In this document: positions 26,142 to 36,000 of the stretch, piece after piece
Layout of the letters: each line of letters starts with the position of its first letter
How positions within the stretch are numbered: the stretch's first letter is position 1
From: Rhizobium metallidurans
GTDB taxonomy: Bacteria; Pseudomonadota; Alphaproteobacteria; Rhizobiales; Rhizobiaceae
Assembly: GCF_014196505.1 (NCBI RefSeq)
Contig: NZ_JACIDW010000004.1
Span: 62,001-126,000 of the forward strand
Length of the DNA: 64,000 nucleotides
Direction of reading: 5' to 3'
Program-made: the position numbers and the translations under genes
The notes under the pieces: model-generated
What the model was told of the DNA's origin: nothing
Database searches by the model: none
The model's input: only the letters and a program-made list of their open reading frames with translations

Positions 26142-26290
26142 GGCGGACAAGCGCCGCAATCGCCGAAAAAGCGTCACCGCGACAAGATTCCGGCACGCTC
26201 CCAAGCCCCGCTCTCTTGCCGAACGCCGAGCAGCGCGCCTAGAACGGCTGGACGCGCCGCGCCACCGCGCGGCCGACCGGGAACAGCGCC

Positions 26291-26929
26291 ATGCACGAGA
26301 CCCTCAGCTACCTTCCGCAGATCCTGCCCGCCTACATCGCCTATATCGTCGCCGTCATCAGCCCCGGCCCGGCCATCATGGCGATCGTCTCGACATCCAT
26401 GGTGCATGGCCGCAAGGCCGGCATGACGATCTCGCTCGGCATTTTCGCCGGCTCCTTGACCTGGGCCTGCGCGGCAGCACTCGGGCTCGCCACCATCCTC
26501 AACACCTACGCGGTCGCGCTCGAGATCCTGAAGATCTTCGGCGGCCTCTATCTGCTCTATCTCGCCTACAAGGCCTTCAAGGCCGTGCGTGCCAACCCCG
26601 ATATCCAGCAGGCAACAACGCCGAGGAACATGTCGACGCGCGCGCTGCTTCTGCGCGGCTACGGCATCCACGTCACCAATCCGAAGGCGATCTTCGCATG
26701 GCTGGCGATCATTGCGCTCGGCATGCCGCAGGGCGCGCCGCCATCCGTCGCCGGGCTGATCGTCGGCATCTGCCTGACGACGGGCTTCATCGTCTTCATG
26801 GGCTATGCCGTGCTCTTCTCGACGCCACGGGCACTGAAGATCTATTCAAGCCTGCGCCGCTGGATCGAAGGCGCCATGGCGGCCTTCTATTGCTTCGCGG
26901 GGCTGAAGCTGCTCACCAGCAGGATCTGA
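26291..26929 (+). CDS. LysE family amino-acid exporter
   Basis: This 212-residue inner-membrane protein has six predicted helices. The RhtB/LysE signature is near the N-terminus (YIVAVISPGPAIMAIVSTSMVHGRKAGMTISLGIFAGSL, about residues 15-55), and KIFGGLYLLYLAYKAFKAVR and GYGIHVTNPKAIFAWLAI follow. The family exports amino acids or analogues by proton-motive force; the substrate cannot be read. Its stop is 29 bases from the stop of the convergent ispG. Confidence 0.9.
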   Translation: MHETLSYLPQILPAYIAYIVAVISPGPAIMAIVSTSMVHGRKAGMTISLGIFAGSLTWACAAALGLATILNTYAVALEILKIFGGLYLLYLAYKAFKAVRANPDIQQATTPRNMSTRALLLRGYGIHVTNPKAIFAWLAIIALGMPQGAPPSVAGLIVGICLTTGFIVFMGYAVLFSTPRALKIYSSLRRWIEGAMAAFYCFAGLKLLTSRI

Positions 26930-26957
26930 CTTTGGATAGGAAAAGCGGCGGCGCGGA

Positions 26958-28211
26958 TTACTCCGCCGCCGTCCTGTTCTGGCCGAAGCGCTTTTCGATG
27001 TAATCGGCGACCAGCGCCTCGAAATCGGATGCGATATTCGGGCCGCGCAGCGTCATCGCCTTCTGTCCGTCGATATAGACGGGCGCCGACGGGCTTTCGC
27101 CCGTTCCCGGCAGCGAAATGCCGATATCGGCATGCTTGCTTTCACCAGGGCCGTTGACGATGCAGCCCATGACCGCGACGTTGAGCGCCTCGACGCCCGG
27201 ATACTTGTCGCGCCACACGGGCATGTTCTTGCGCAGATCGTTCTGGATGTTCTGCGCCAGTTCCTGGAAGACCGTGGACGTGGTGCGCCCACAGCCGGGA
27301 CAAGCCGCGACGACGGGGACGAACTGGCGGAAGCCCATGACCTGCAGGATCTCCTGCGCCACCTGCACTTCGCGCGTCCGGTCTCCATTCGGCTCCGGCG
27401 TCAGTGAAACGCGGATCGTGTCACCGATTCCGTGCTGCAGCACATAGCCCATGGCCGCCGACGAGGCGACGATGCCCTTGGTGCCCATGCCGGCTTCGGT
27501 AAGACCGAGATGCAGCGCATGGTCGGAGCGCTCCGACAGCATCGAATAGACGGCGATCAGGTCCTGCACCTGGCTGACCTTGGCCGAGAGAATGATGCGG
27601 TTGCGCGGCAGGCCGATCTCTTCGGCGAGATTGGCCGAGATCAGCGCCGACTGCACGATCGCCTCCCGCGTCACCTGACGCGCCGAAAGCGGCGAGCCTG
27701 CCTCGGCGTTCTGGTCCATCAGCGCGGTCAGCAGTTCCTGGTCGAGCGAACCCCAGTTGACGCCGATGCGCACGGGCTTGTCGTAGCGGATCGCCATCTC
27801 GATGATGTCGCCGAACTGCTTGTCCTTCTTGTCCTTGAAGCCGACATTCCCGGGATTGATCCGGTACTTCGCCAGCGCCTCGGCGCAATCGGGATGATCG
27901 GCAAGCAGCTTGTGGCCGATATAGTGGAAGTCGCCGACCAAGGGCACGTCCATGCCGAGACGCAGCAACCGGTCGCGGATGCGCGGCACGGCGGCGGCAC
28001 TTTCATCGCGATCGACGGTGATACGGACGAGTTCGGAGCCGGCCTTGTAGAGCGCGGCCACCTGGGCGACCGTGGCGTCGATATCGGCCGTATCGGTGTT
28101 GGTCATCGACTGGACGACGACGGGCGCGCCGCCGCCGACGATGACGCCGCCGACATCGACGGCGACGGATGCGCGGCGCGGTTTCGGATCAAAATCCGTA
28201 GCTGAAGACAT
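26958..28211 (-). CDS. ispG: 4-hydroxy-3-methylbut-2-enyl diphosphate synthase (flavodoxin-type), IspG/GcpE
   Basis: This 417-residue iron-sulfur enzyme of the MEP pathway reductively opens MEcPP to HMBPP. The N-terminal TIM-barrel part begins [24 protein letters not shown]. The C-terminal [4Fe-4S] site is formed by CPGCGRTT (about residue 300) and CIVNGPGE (about 355). Start ATG 28211 ([13 protein letters not shown]) was chosen over an upstream frame start at 28259. It has the bacterial two-domain length. Confidence 0.95.
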   Translation of the reverse strand: MSSATDFDPKPRRASVAVDVGGVIVGGGAPVVVQSMTNTDTADIDATVAQVAALYKAGSELVRITVDRDESAAAVPRIRDRLLRLGMDVPLVGDFHYIGHKLLADHPDCAEALAKYRINPGNVGFKDKKDKQFGDIIEMAIRYDKPVRIGVNWGSLDQELLTALMDQNAEAGSPLSARQVTREAIVQSALISANLAEEIGLPRNRIILSAKVSQVQDLIAVYSMLSERSDHALHLGLTEAGMGTKGIVASSAAMGYVLQHGIGDTIRVSLTPEPNGDRTREVQVAQEILQVMGFRQFVPVVAACPGCGRTTSTVFQELAQNIQNDLRKNMPVWRDKYPGVEALNVAVMGCIVNGPGESKHADIGISLPGTGESPSAPVYIDGQKAMTLRGPNIASDFEALVADYIEKRFGQNRTAAE

Positions 28212-28310
28212 GGATAGAGCTCTTGAACCCTTAAATTTCGTGCCTTTCAGGTGGATCATGACCGCCCGCTTGTCAACCCGCGGGATTGATCACTTTGTGC
28301 GGCGGCGGCC

Positions 28311-29504
28311 TCAATGGCCACCACCGGAAATGCCGTCGGCGTAGCGCGCCAGATTGGAAAGCGCCAGCACGACGAGAAGAAGCGCCGGCAGCGCGATGAA
28401 CACGACCGAGAAGCCGACATGCTCCGCCACGAAGCCGATGGCCGACGGCGCCACCAGCATGCCGGAATAGCCCATGGTAGTGACGACGGAGAGGCCGATC
28501 CCCGCCTTCAGATGCGGAATGTTGCCCGCCGCCGAGAAGGCGATCGGCACCATGTTGGAAATGCCGATGCCGCAGAAGGCAAAGCCGAGGATGGCGATCT
28601 CCGGAGTTGGCGCGAAACCTGCGAGAAGCATGCCGGCGATGGCGAACAGGGTGCATATCCTGAGCGTCCTGACGCCGCCAAGGCGATCACGAACGAGGTC
28701 GCCGGCAAAGCGCATAGCCGCCATCGTCAGCGAGAAGGCCGCGAAGCCGAAGCCCGAGAGCGCAACCGAAGCACCGAGTTCCTCGCGCAGATAGAGCGCG
28801 CCCCAATCAAGAACCGCACCTTCGGGCATCATGGAAAACAGCGCGACGAGACCGAGCAGCCAGGGCAGCGGAACCATCGGCAGCCGTGTCTTCTCTTTCT
28901 TCGTATCGGGATGCGGCTGATCGGCAAGGATCATGTTCCAAGCAACGGCAAGCGTGATCGCCGCGAGAGCCGTGGCGACCACGGCATGCGAGAACACGCC
29001 GAAATTGGCGATCAGCAGCCCGCCCAGGCCAGCGCCGATCAAGCCACCGAAGCTCCAGAAGGCATGGCAGGACGACATGATCGCCCGCCGCATCGATTGC
29101 TCGACGGCAACGGCATTGGCGTTCATGGCGACGTCCATGGCGCCCATGAACCCGCCGAACAGGAAGATCGCGATTGCTGCCGTCACGACATTGGGTGCCA
29201 GCGTCAGCGCCAGCAGGCCGGGCAGCAGGCAGACCGCCATGGCGAGCGACACGACCCGCGATCCATGCCGGGCGATCTGCGCGCCGGCGATCGGCATCAG
29301 CGTCAACGAGCCGATCCCAAGCACCAGGATCATCAGCCCGAGCTGAAACTTGCTGAGCTCCAGCCGCTCGGCGAATTCGGGAATCTTCGGTGCCCAGGAG
29401 CCGACGGTGAAGCCGTTGATCAAAAACAGCAGCGACACCGCCGTCCTGTTCCTGGTGATGTAGCCGCTTCTTGCCGGAAGCGTCGCGTTGACGTGATTAT
29501 CCAT
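28311..29504 (-). CDS. MFS transporter, YbjJ/FucP-like
   Basis: This 397-residue protein has twelve predicted helices. The early INGFTVGSWAPKIPEFAERLELSKFQLGLMIL segment and the GSLTLMPIAGAQIARHGSRVVS loop resemble the YbjJ-type branch of the major facilitator superfamily. The small ligand is unknown. Start ATG 29504 has GGGAAGAG upstream. It lies 59 bases downstream of a DeoR-type regulator on the same strand, so a sugar or sugar-phosphate link is plausible, but it is inference. Confidence 0.85.
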   Translation of the reverse strand: MDNHVNATLPARSGYITRNRTAVSLLFLINGFTVGSWAPKIPEFAERLELSKFQLGLMILVLGIGSLTLMPIAGAQIARHGSRVVSLAMAVCLLPGLLALTLAPNVVTAAIAIFLFGGFMGAMDVAMNANAVAVEQSMRRAIMSSCHAFWSFGGLIGAGLGGLLIANFGVFSHAVVATALAAITLAVAWNMILADQPHPDTKKEKTRLPMVPLPWLLGLVALFSMMPEGAVLDWGALYLREELGASVALSGFGFAAFSLTMAAMRFAGDLVRDRLGGVRTLRICTLFAIAGMLLAGFAPTPEIAILGFAFCGIGISNMVPIAFSAAGNIPHLKAGIGLSVVTTMGYSGMLVAPSAIGFVAEHVGFSVVFIALPALLLVVLALSNLARYADGISGGGH

Positions 29505-29563
29505 GTCTCTTCCCATATGCACTGGCGCCGGCACTCCTCGTCCGGCATGTCATTGAACGATAT

Positions 29564-30346
29564 CTATACGGCTTCGCCGGCAACCAGCGTCTTGCAGCCA
29601 AGGTCGCGATAGCGGGCGAGCATCGCGGCATCGGCATCGCGCTCGACCACGAGGCAACCGCAGTCGGCGGCCGCAAGCACGCCATGCGGCGCGGCCGTGC
29701 CGAACTTGTCCGAGGTGACCGCGACCAGCACCTGCCGGCTTTTGCCGGCGACGAAGCGCTTGAATTCCGCATCCTCGAAACCGAAGACGGTGACGCCGGC
29801 CGCGATATCGAGGCCGCATGCGCCGAGAATGCACAGATCCGGCGATAGCGGCTCCATGTCGCGCATCGCCTTCGCCCCTAGCGCGCCGCCCACCTGCCGG
29901 TCGATCAATCCGCCGATCAGGATGACGTTGACGAGCGGCTTGTCGATCAGCGCCGTGGCGATCGACGGCGCGTTTGTCACCGCCGTCAGCGGCAGATCCA
30001 TCGGTAGCGCCATGGCGATCGCGAGGTTGGTGCTGCCGGCATCGAAGAACACGGTCGTATCGGGCGCGATCTGCGAAACGGCAGCCGCCGCCAGCGCCTG
30101 CTTGCGGTCGCGCGCGATACCGGCGCGGTGCGTGAGGCTGCCGCCCGCCGGCGAGACCGGTAGCGCGCCGCCATAGACCCGCTCGCAAAGACCCGCCGCC
30201 GCCATTTCGCGCAGATCCCGACGCACCGTATCCTCGGACACGCCGAATTCCGCCGCAAGCTCGGCGGCGAGCACCCGCCCATGCGTCTGCAGCTTGCGCG
30301 ATATCACGCTTTTGCGCTCCTGCAGCAGAAGTTCGCTCGTGTTCAT
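29564..30346 (-). CDS. DeoR family transcriptional regulator
   Basis: This 260-residue protein has an N-terminal DeoR helix-turn-helix (RKSVISRKLQTHGRVLAAELAAEFGVSEDTVRRDLREMAAAGLCERVYGGAL, about residues 11-63). A C-terminal sugar-phosphate sensor domain of the ribose-5-phosphate isomerase-like fold follows (DTTVFFDAGSTNLAIAMAL near 95). The family normally represses sugar uptake or catabolic genes. The adjacent MFS gene is the most direct candidate target. A 240-bp AT-rich gap separates it from the divergent amino-acid ABC genes. Confidence 0.9.
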   Translation of the reverse strand: MNTSELLLQERKSVISRKLQTHGRVLAAELAAEFGVSEDTVRRDLREMAAAGLCERVYGGALPVSPAGGSLTHRAGIARDRKQALAAAAVSQIAPDTTVFFDAGSTNLAIAMALPMDLPLTAVTNAPSIATALIDKPLVNVILIGGLIDRQVGGALGAKAMRDMEPLSPDLCILGACGLDIAAGVTVFGFEDAEFKRFVAGKSRQVLVAVTSDKFGTAAPHGVLAAADCGCLVVERDADAAMLARYRDLGCKTLVAGEAV

Positions 30347-30587
30347 GCCTGTTTCAGCCCGATCAATCTGAAATCGATTGAATCATGCATAAACCGATAC
30401 AAACGTGCACGCAAGCAGGATGCAAACATGCGTCGCTTCACGTTGTGAAACACTCGACACCAAATCCGTGATAAATGAGAAAAATATTCGCAGCTGCCGA
30501 TTTTCTTTGCAGTTTTTGACGCATCGCGGCATCGAGTTTTCTGCGATTTTCGCGCCATCGAACACATCTGGTGAATTGGATAGACAT

Positions 30588-31361
30588 ATGAACCTCCTGA
30601 AGACCCTCGCCACCGCCGCCCTGATCCAGGCCGCCGCCCTGATGCCGGCGCTGGCCGGCGAAAACCTCGCCGCCATCAAGCAGGCAGGCGTGCTGAAGAT
30701 CGGCACCGAAGGCACCTACGCCCCGTTCACCTATTTTGACGACAGCGGCAAGCTGGTCGGCTTCGACGTCGAGATCGGCGAAGCGGTCGCCGCCAAGCTC
30801 GGCGTCAAGCCAGAATTCGTCCAGGGCAAGTGGGACGGCCTGATCGCCGGCATCGACGCCAAGCGTTACGACACCGTCATCAACCAGGTCGGCATCACCG
30901 ATGCGCGCAAGCAGAAGTATGACTTCTCCGAGCCCTACATCGTCTCGAAGGCCGTCCTCATCGTCCGCGACGGCGACGACAGCATCAAGAGCTTCGCCGA
31001 CCTCAAGGGCAAGAAGTCGGCCCAGACGCTGACCAGCAACTTCGGCAAGCTCGCCGAGCAGTCCGGCGCCGAACTCGTCGGCACCGACGGCTTCGACCAG
31101 TCGATCCAGCTGGTTCTGACCAAGCGCGCCGACGCGACCATCAACGACAGCCTGTCCTTCCTCGACTTCAAGAAGAAGAAGCCCGACGCCCCCGTCAAGA
31201 TCGCGGCACAGCAGGCAGACGCCGACTATTCCGGCATCATCATCCGCAAGGGCGAGCCGGAACTTCTGGAAGCCATCAACAAGGCGCTGGTCGACATCAA
31301 GGCCGACGGCACCTACCAGAAGATCGCCGACAAGTATTTCGGCCAGGACGTCTCGAAGTAA
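30588..31361 (+). CDS. amino-acid ABC transporter substrate-binding protein (cystine/polar amino acid type)
   Basis: This 257-residue periplasmic protein has a signal peptide ending ALMPALAG (about residue 22). The fold is type 2 (SBP_bac_3), with LKIGTEGTYAPFTYFDDSGKLVGFDVEIGEAVAAKLG near residues 37-72 and the ligand-region sequence NQVGITDARKQKYDFSEPYI. These features resemble FliY/TcyJ cystine-binding proteins. Start ATG 30588 has CTGG-poor but workable upstream sequence; the frame is open from 30405 but the signal peptide fixes the start. A terminator follows directly, so the binding protein can be made in excess over the permease. Confidence 0.88.
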   Translation: MNLLKTLATAALIQAAALMPALAGENLAAIKQAGVLKIGTEGTYAPFTYFDDSGKLVGFDVEIGEAVAAKLGVKPEFVQGKWDGLIAGIDAKRYDTVINQVGITDARKQKYDFSEPYIVSKAVLIVRDGDDSIKSFADLKGKKSAQTLTSNFGKLAEQSGAELVGTDGFDQSIQLVLTKRADATINDSLSFLDFKKKKPDAPVKIAAQQADADYSGIIIRKGEPELLEAINKALVDIKADGTYQKIADKYFGQDVSK

Positions 31362-31387
31362 GTCGAGGCCGTCAGGCGGCCTCCTCC

Positions 31388-31422
31388 AGCCCCTTCCCGC
31401 AACGGGGAGGGGCTTTTTATTG
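31388..31422 (+). terminator. Rho-independent terminator after the substrate-binding protein gene
   Basis: The stem AGCCCCTTCCC / GGGGAGGGGCT, with minor mispairing, is followed by TTTTTATT. It is located 27 bases after the stop codon and within the ABC transporter operon. Confidence 0.85.
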
Positions 31423-31495
31423 GGCGGTCTCCGACGAAATCCGGCATAAGTGCCGCAGCTGACCGCATTTTACGCAAACGGCACGGCCTCTTCGA

Positions 31496-31530
31496 CCTTC
31501 CCCCTTGTGGGAAGGGGTTGGGGAGGGGTA
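31496..31530. repeat. REP-like palindromic element
   Basis: CCTTCCC / GGGAAGG arms with a CCTTGT loop are followed by GGTTGGGGAGGGGT. Clusters of this C-run/G-run composition recur between genes in many rhizobial genomes; membership of such a dispersed family here is from memory, not a search. Confidence 0.5.
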
Positions 31531-31566
31531 TTCCACGTCAACGCATAACCCGTGAAAGGGAATACC
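31527..31566 (+). promoter_or_regulatory. hairpin covering the ribosome binding site of the permease gene
   Basis: GGTATTCC (31527-31534) and GGAATACC (31559-31566) are perfect 8-bp inverted repeats. The right arm ends one base before the GTG start at 31568 and pairs part of the GAAAGGGA ribosome binding site. This could restrain permease translation relative to the binding protein. Confidence 0.55.
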
Positions 31567-31567
31567 C

Positions 31568-32248
31568 GTGCCGTACTGGCTCCAATTGATGTTGGACTCG
31601 CTGCCGACGCTCCTGTGGGGCGGCATCAAGTTCACCGTCCCGCTGACGCTTCTTTCCTTTGTCTTCGGGCTTGCCCTTGGCTTGCTGACGGCCGTTACCC
31701 GGCTTTTCGGCCCGGCGCCGTTGCGGGCGATCGCCCGCTTCTACGTCTGGATCATCCGCGGCACGCCGCTACTCGTCCAGCTCTTCGTCATCTTCTACGG
31801 CCTGCCCAGCATCGGCATCCTGCTCGACGCCTTCCCGGCAGCCCTCATCGGCTTCACGCTCAACATCGGCGCCTACAGCTCCGAGATCATCCGCGCCGTC
31901 ATTTCCTCCGTGCCCAAGGGCCAGTGGGAGGCCGCCTATTCGATCGGCATGAGCTGGCGCCAGGCGATGAGCCGCACCATCCTGCCGCAGGCCGCCCGCG
32001 TCGCCGTGCCGCCGCTGTCCAACACCTTCATATCGCTGGTCAAGGATACGTCGCTGGCGGCCGCCATCACCGTGCCGGAACTCTTTCAGGCCGCCCAGCG
32101 CATCGTCGCCACCACCTATGAACCGCTGATCCTCTATATCGAGGCAGCCCTGATCTATCTCGCCCTGAGCTCGGTGCTCTCGGTCCTGCAGGTCAGGCTC
32201 GAACGCCGCTTTGCGCGCTATGGCGGCATGCTGGAGGCAAACGCATGA
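31568..32248 (+). CDS. amino-acid ABC transporter permease
   Basis: This 226-residue His/Glu/Gln/Arg-type permease has about five helices. A GGIKFTVPLTLLSFVFGLALGL start is followed by RGTPLLVQLFVIFYGLPSIGI. The EAA loop is SIGMSWRQAMSRTILPQAARVAVPPLSNTFI (about residues 128-158). The sequence resembles YecS/TcyL cystine permeases. The start codon is GTG at 31568. It overlaps the ATPase gene by four bases (ATGA). One permease gene only, so a homodimer is expected. Confidence 0.9.
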   Translation: MPYWLQLMLDSLPTLLWGGIKFTVPLTLLSFVFGLALGLLTAVTRLFGPAPLRAIARFYVWIIRGTPLLVQLFVIFYGLPSIGILLDAFPAALIGFTLNIGAYSSEIIRAVISSVPKGQWEAAYSIGMSWRQAMSRTILPQAARVAVPPLSNTFISLVKDTSLAAAITVPELFQAAQRIVATTYEPLILYIEAALIYLALSSVLSVLQVRLERRFARYGGMLEANA

Positions 32249-33006
32249 TCGAGCTTGATAACATCGAAAAGCGCTTCGGCGACGCCGTCATCCTGAAGGA
32301 CATCAGCATCCGCATTCCCGAAGGCAGCGTCACCGCGCTCGTCGGCCCATCGGGCGGCGGCAAGAGTACGCTGCTGCGCTGCATCAACCTTCTGGAAATC
32401 CCGACGGCGGGCACGATCCGCCTCGGCGAGGAAAGGCTGACCTTCAAGCCCGGCCAGAAGACCAGCTGGCAGGCGATCCAGAAGATCCGCCGCCAGACCG
32501 GCATGGTGTTCCAGAACTTCCAGCTTTTCCCGCACCAGACGGCGATCGAAAACGTCATGGAAAGCCTGGTGACCGTGCTCAGATGGCCGAAGGAAAAGGC
32601 CCGCGCCCGCGCCATGGAACTCCTGACGAAGGTCGGCATGGCCCACAAGGCCGATGCCTGGCCCTCGACACTCTCGGGCGGCCAGCAGCAGCGCGTGGCG
32701 ATTGCCCGGGCGCTTGCCCCCTCGCCCCGCGTCCTTCTCTGCGACGAGCCGACATCGGCGCTCGACCCGGAACTCTCCGCCGAAGTCGTCGACGTCCTCG
32801 GGCGTCTCGCCAGCGAAGGCACGACCATGGTCATGGCGACCCACGACCTCCGGCTCGCCTCGAAGATCGCCAACGACGTTGTCTTCCTGGAAGCGGGAAG
32901 CGTGGTCGAAACCGGCAGCGCGCGCAATGTCTTCACCGCGCCCGAACGCGAACGCACCAAGCGCTTCATCTCGACGATCAACGCCGCGCACACCTACGAC
33001 ATCTGA
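32245..33006 (+). CDS. amino-acid ABC transporter ATP-binding protein
   Basis: This 253-residue ATPase energises the adjacent permease. The Walker A is GPSGGGKST near residue 36, the Q-loop is MVFQNFQLFPHQTAIENV, the signature is LSGGQQQR, and the Walker B is LLCDEPTSALDPEL. It has the TcyN/GlnQ family length. A four-base overlap with the permease ensures coupling. A bidirectional terminator lies between it and the convergent pyruvate carboxylase gene. Confidence 0.93.
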   Translation: MIELDNIEKRFGDAVILKDISIRIPEGSVTALVGPSGGGKSTLLRCINLLEIPTAGTIRLGEERLTFKPGQKTSWQAIQKIRRQTGMVFQNFQLFPHQTAIENVMESLVTVLRWPKEKARARAMELLTKVGMAHKADAWPSTLSGGQQQRVAIARALAPSPRVLLCDEPTSALDPELSAEVVDVLGRLASEGTTMVMATHDLRLASKIANDVVFLEAGSVVETGSARNVFTAPERERTKRFISTINAAHTYDI

Positions 33007-33034
33007 GGGCAGACATCCCGACGAAGCAGACATG

Positions 33035-33063
33035 AAAAAGGCGGCTCCGAGGCCGCCTTTTTC
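33035..33063. terminator. bidirectional terminator between ABC ATPase and pyc
   Basis: GGCGGC / GCCGCC arms with a TCCGAG loop are flanked by AAAAA on the left and TTTTT on the right, so T-runs follow the stem on both strands. Confidence 0.9.
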
Positions 33064-33080
33064 AATTTTTTAGCTGGATA

Positions 33081-36000
33081 TCAGCCCGCGTACGTGACCA
33101 GCAAATCCTTGGCGTCGATCTGGTCGCCGGCCTTGACGAGGACCTCGGCGATCGTGCCGTCCTTCTCGGCGTGGATCGCCGTTTCCATCTTCATGGCTTC
33201 GATGGACACCAGCACGTCGCCGGCGCTGACCGTCTGGCCGGCCGAGACGAAGGCCCGGGAGATGACACCCGGCATCGGCGCACCGACATGGGCGGCATTG
33301 CCCGGCTCCGCCTTGCGGCGGGCGGCGGCGCCGGTGGCGCCATGGGCGCGGTCCGGAACCTTGATGCGGCGCGGCTGGCCATTGAGCTCGAAGAACACCG
33401 TGACCATGCCCTGGCTGTCGGTGCCGCTCATCGCCTGGTTGACGATGACGAGCGTCTTGCCCTTTTCGATATCGGCGAACAGCTCCTCACCATCGCCAAG
33501 ACCATAGAAATAGGCGGGCGTCGGCAGAACCGAGACCGGGCCGTAGGTGTCGGACGCCAGCGCGAAGTCGGTGAAGACCTTCGGATACATCAGATAGGAG
33601 GCGAATTCGAAATCGCTGATCTCGCGCTCCAGCTTGGTCTCGATAGACTTTCGCTCGGCATCGAGATCGGCATCCTCGAGCAGCGAACCGGGACGCACCG
33701 TATAGGGGGCCTCGCCCTTCAGCGCCTTCTTCTGCAGCGCCTCCGGCCAACCCGACGGCGGCTGTCCGAGATCGCCCTTCAGCATCGAAACGACGGATTC
33801 GGGGAAGGACACGTCCTTGGCCGGATTGACGACATCGGCGACCGTCAGGTCCTGGCTCACCATCATCAGCGCCATGTCGCCGACCACCTTGGAGGACGGC
33901 GTCACCTTGACGATGTCGCCGAACATCTGGTTGGCGTCGGCGTAGGCCTGCGCGACCTCGTGCCAGCGGGTCTCGAGACCGAGCGAACGGGCCTGCTCCT
34001 TGAGGTTGGTGAACTGGCCGCCAGGCATTTCGTGCAGATAGACTTCCGAGGCCGGTCCCTTGAGATCGCTTTCGAAGGCCGCGTACTGATGGCGCACCGC
34101 TTCCCAATAGAAGGAGATGCGGCGAATCCATTCCGGGTCGAGGCCCGGATCGCGCTCGGAGCCGCGCAGCGCTTCCACGATCGAGCCGAGGCACGGCTGC
34201 GAGGTATTGCCGGACAAAGCGTCCATGGCGGCATCGACGGCATCGACGCCGGCATCCACAGCCGCGAGAACGGTCGCGGCCGCGATGCCCGACGTGTCGT
34301 GCGTATGGAAGTGGATCGGCAGGCTGGTCGCCTCGCGCAGCGCCTTGAACAATACCTTGGCGGCGGCCGGCTTCAACAGGCCGGCCATGTCCTTCAGCGC
34401 GATGATGTGCGCGCCGGCTTTTTCGAGCTGGACGGCGAGATCGGTGTAATACTTCAGATCATACTTCGGACGCGCCGAGTTCAGGATGTCGCCCGTATAG
34501 CAGATCGTCGCTTCGCAGAGCTTGTTCTCCTCGGCCACCGCATCCATCGACACGCGCATGTTCTCGACCCAGTTCAGGCAGTCGAAGACGCGGAAGAGAT
34601 CGATGCCGCCGGCCGCTGCCTGGCGGACGAAGTATTTGACGACGTTGTCAGGATAGTTCTTGTAGCCGACGCCGTTGGCGCCGCGCAGCAGCATCTGCAG
34701 AAGCAGGTTCGGCGCCGCCTCGCGCACTTGGCCCAGGCGCTCCCACGGATCTTCAGTGAGGAAGCGCATGGAGACGTCGAAGGTGGCGCCGCCCCAGCAT
34801 TCCAGCGAGAGCAGGTTCGGCAGCGCATGCGCGTATGTGCCGGCGATGCGGGCGATGTCATAGGTGCGCATGCGGGTCGCGAGCAGCGACTGGTGACCGT
34901 CGCGCATCGTGGTGTCGGTCATCAGAACGCGCTTTTCGTTGCGCATCCATTCGCCGAACTTCTTCGGCCCCAGCGTGTCGAGCAGCTGCTTGGTTCCGTC
35001 CTTGATCGTCGTGCCGTTGGTGTAGGGCACGACCGGCTCGGCGGCATCCGCCGTCGGCTTCGGCCGATCCTTGGCCTCCGGGTGGCCGTTGACGGTGACA
35101 TCGGCCAGATAGGTCAGGAGCTTCGTCGCGCGGTCCTGGCGCTTGACCTGCTGAAACAGCTCGGGCGTCGTGTCGATGAAGCGGGTGGTGTAGCTGTTGT
35201 CCTTGAACTTTGGATGCGTGATGATCGCTTCCAGGAAGGTCAAGTTGGTGGCGACGCCGCGGATACGGAATTCGCGCAACGCGCGGTCCATGCGCGAGAT
35301 CGCCTCCGACGGGCCCGGCGCCCAGGCCGTGACCTTGACCAAGAGCGGATCGTAATAGCGGGTGATGATGGCGCCCGAATAGGAGGTGCCGCCATCGAGA
35401 CGAATACCGAAGCCCGACGCCGAACGATAGGCGGTGATGCGGCCGTAATCCGGAATGAAGTTGTGCTCCGGGTCTTCGGTCGTGATGCGGCACTGCAGGG
35501 CATGGCCGTTGAGCTTGATGTCGGCCTGCTTGGGAACGCCCGATTCCGGCGTGCCGATCGCGAAGCCGTCGAGGATGTGGATCTGCGCCTTGACGATATC
35601 GATGCCGGTGACGACTTCGGTGACCGTGTGCTCGACCTGGATGCGCGGATTGACTTCGATGAAGTAGAATTTGCCGGTATCGGCATCCATCAGATACTCG
35701 ACGGTGCCGGCGCCGACATAGCCGGTGGCGCCCGCGATCTTCAGCGAGTAGGCGGCCAGTTCCTGGCGCTGCGCTTCGGAAAGATAAGGGGCCGGCGCGC
35801 GTTCGACGACCTTCTGGTTGCGGCGCTGGATCGAGCAATCGCGCTCGAACAGATGCACGACATTACCGTGCGTATCGCCGAGAATCTGGCTTTCGACGTG
35901 ACGGGCGCGCTCGACGAGCTTTTCGAGATAGACCTCGTCCTTGCCGAAGGCGGCCATCGCCTCGCGCTTGGCTTCCGTCACCTCGCGGGCAAGATCCTTC

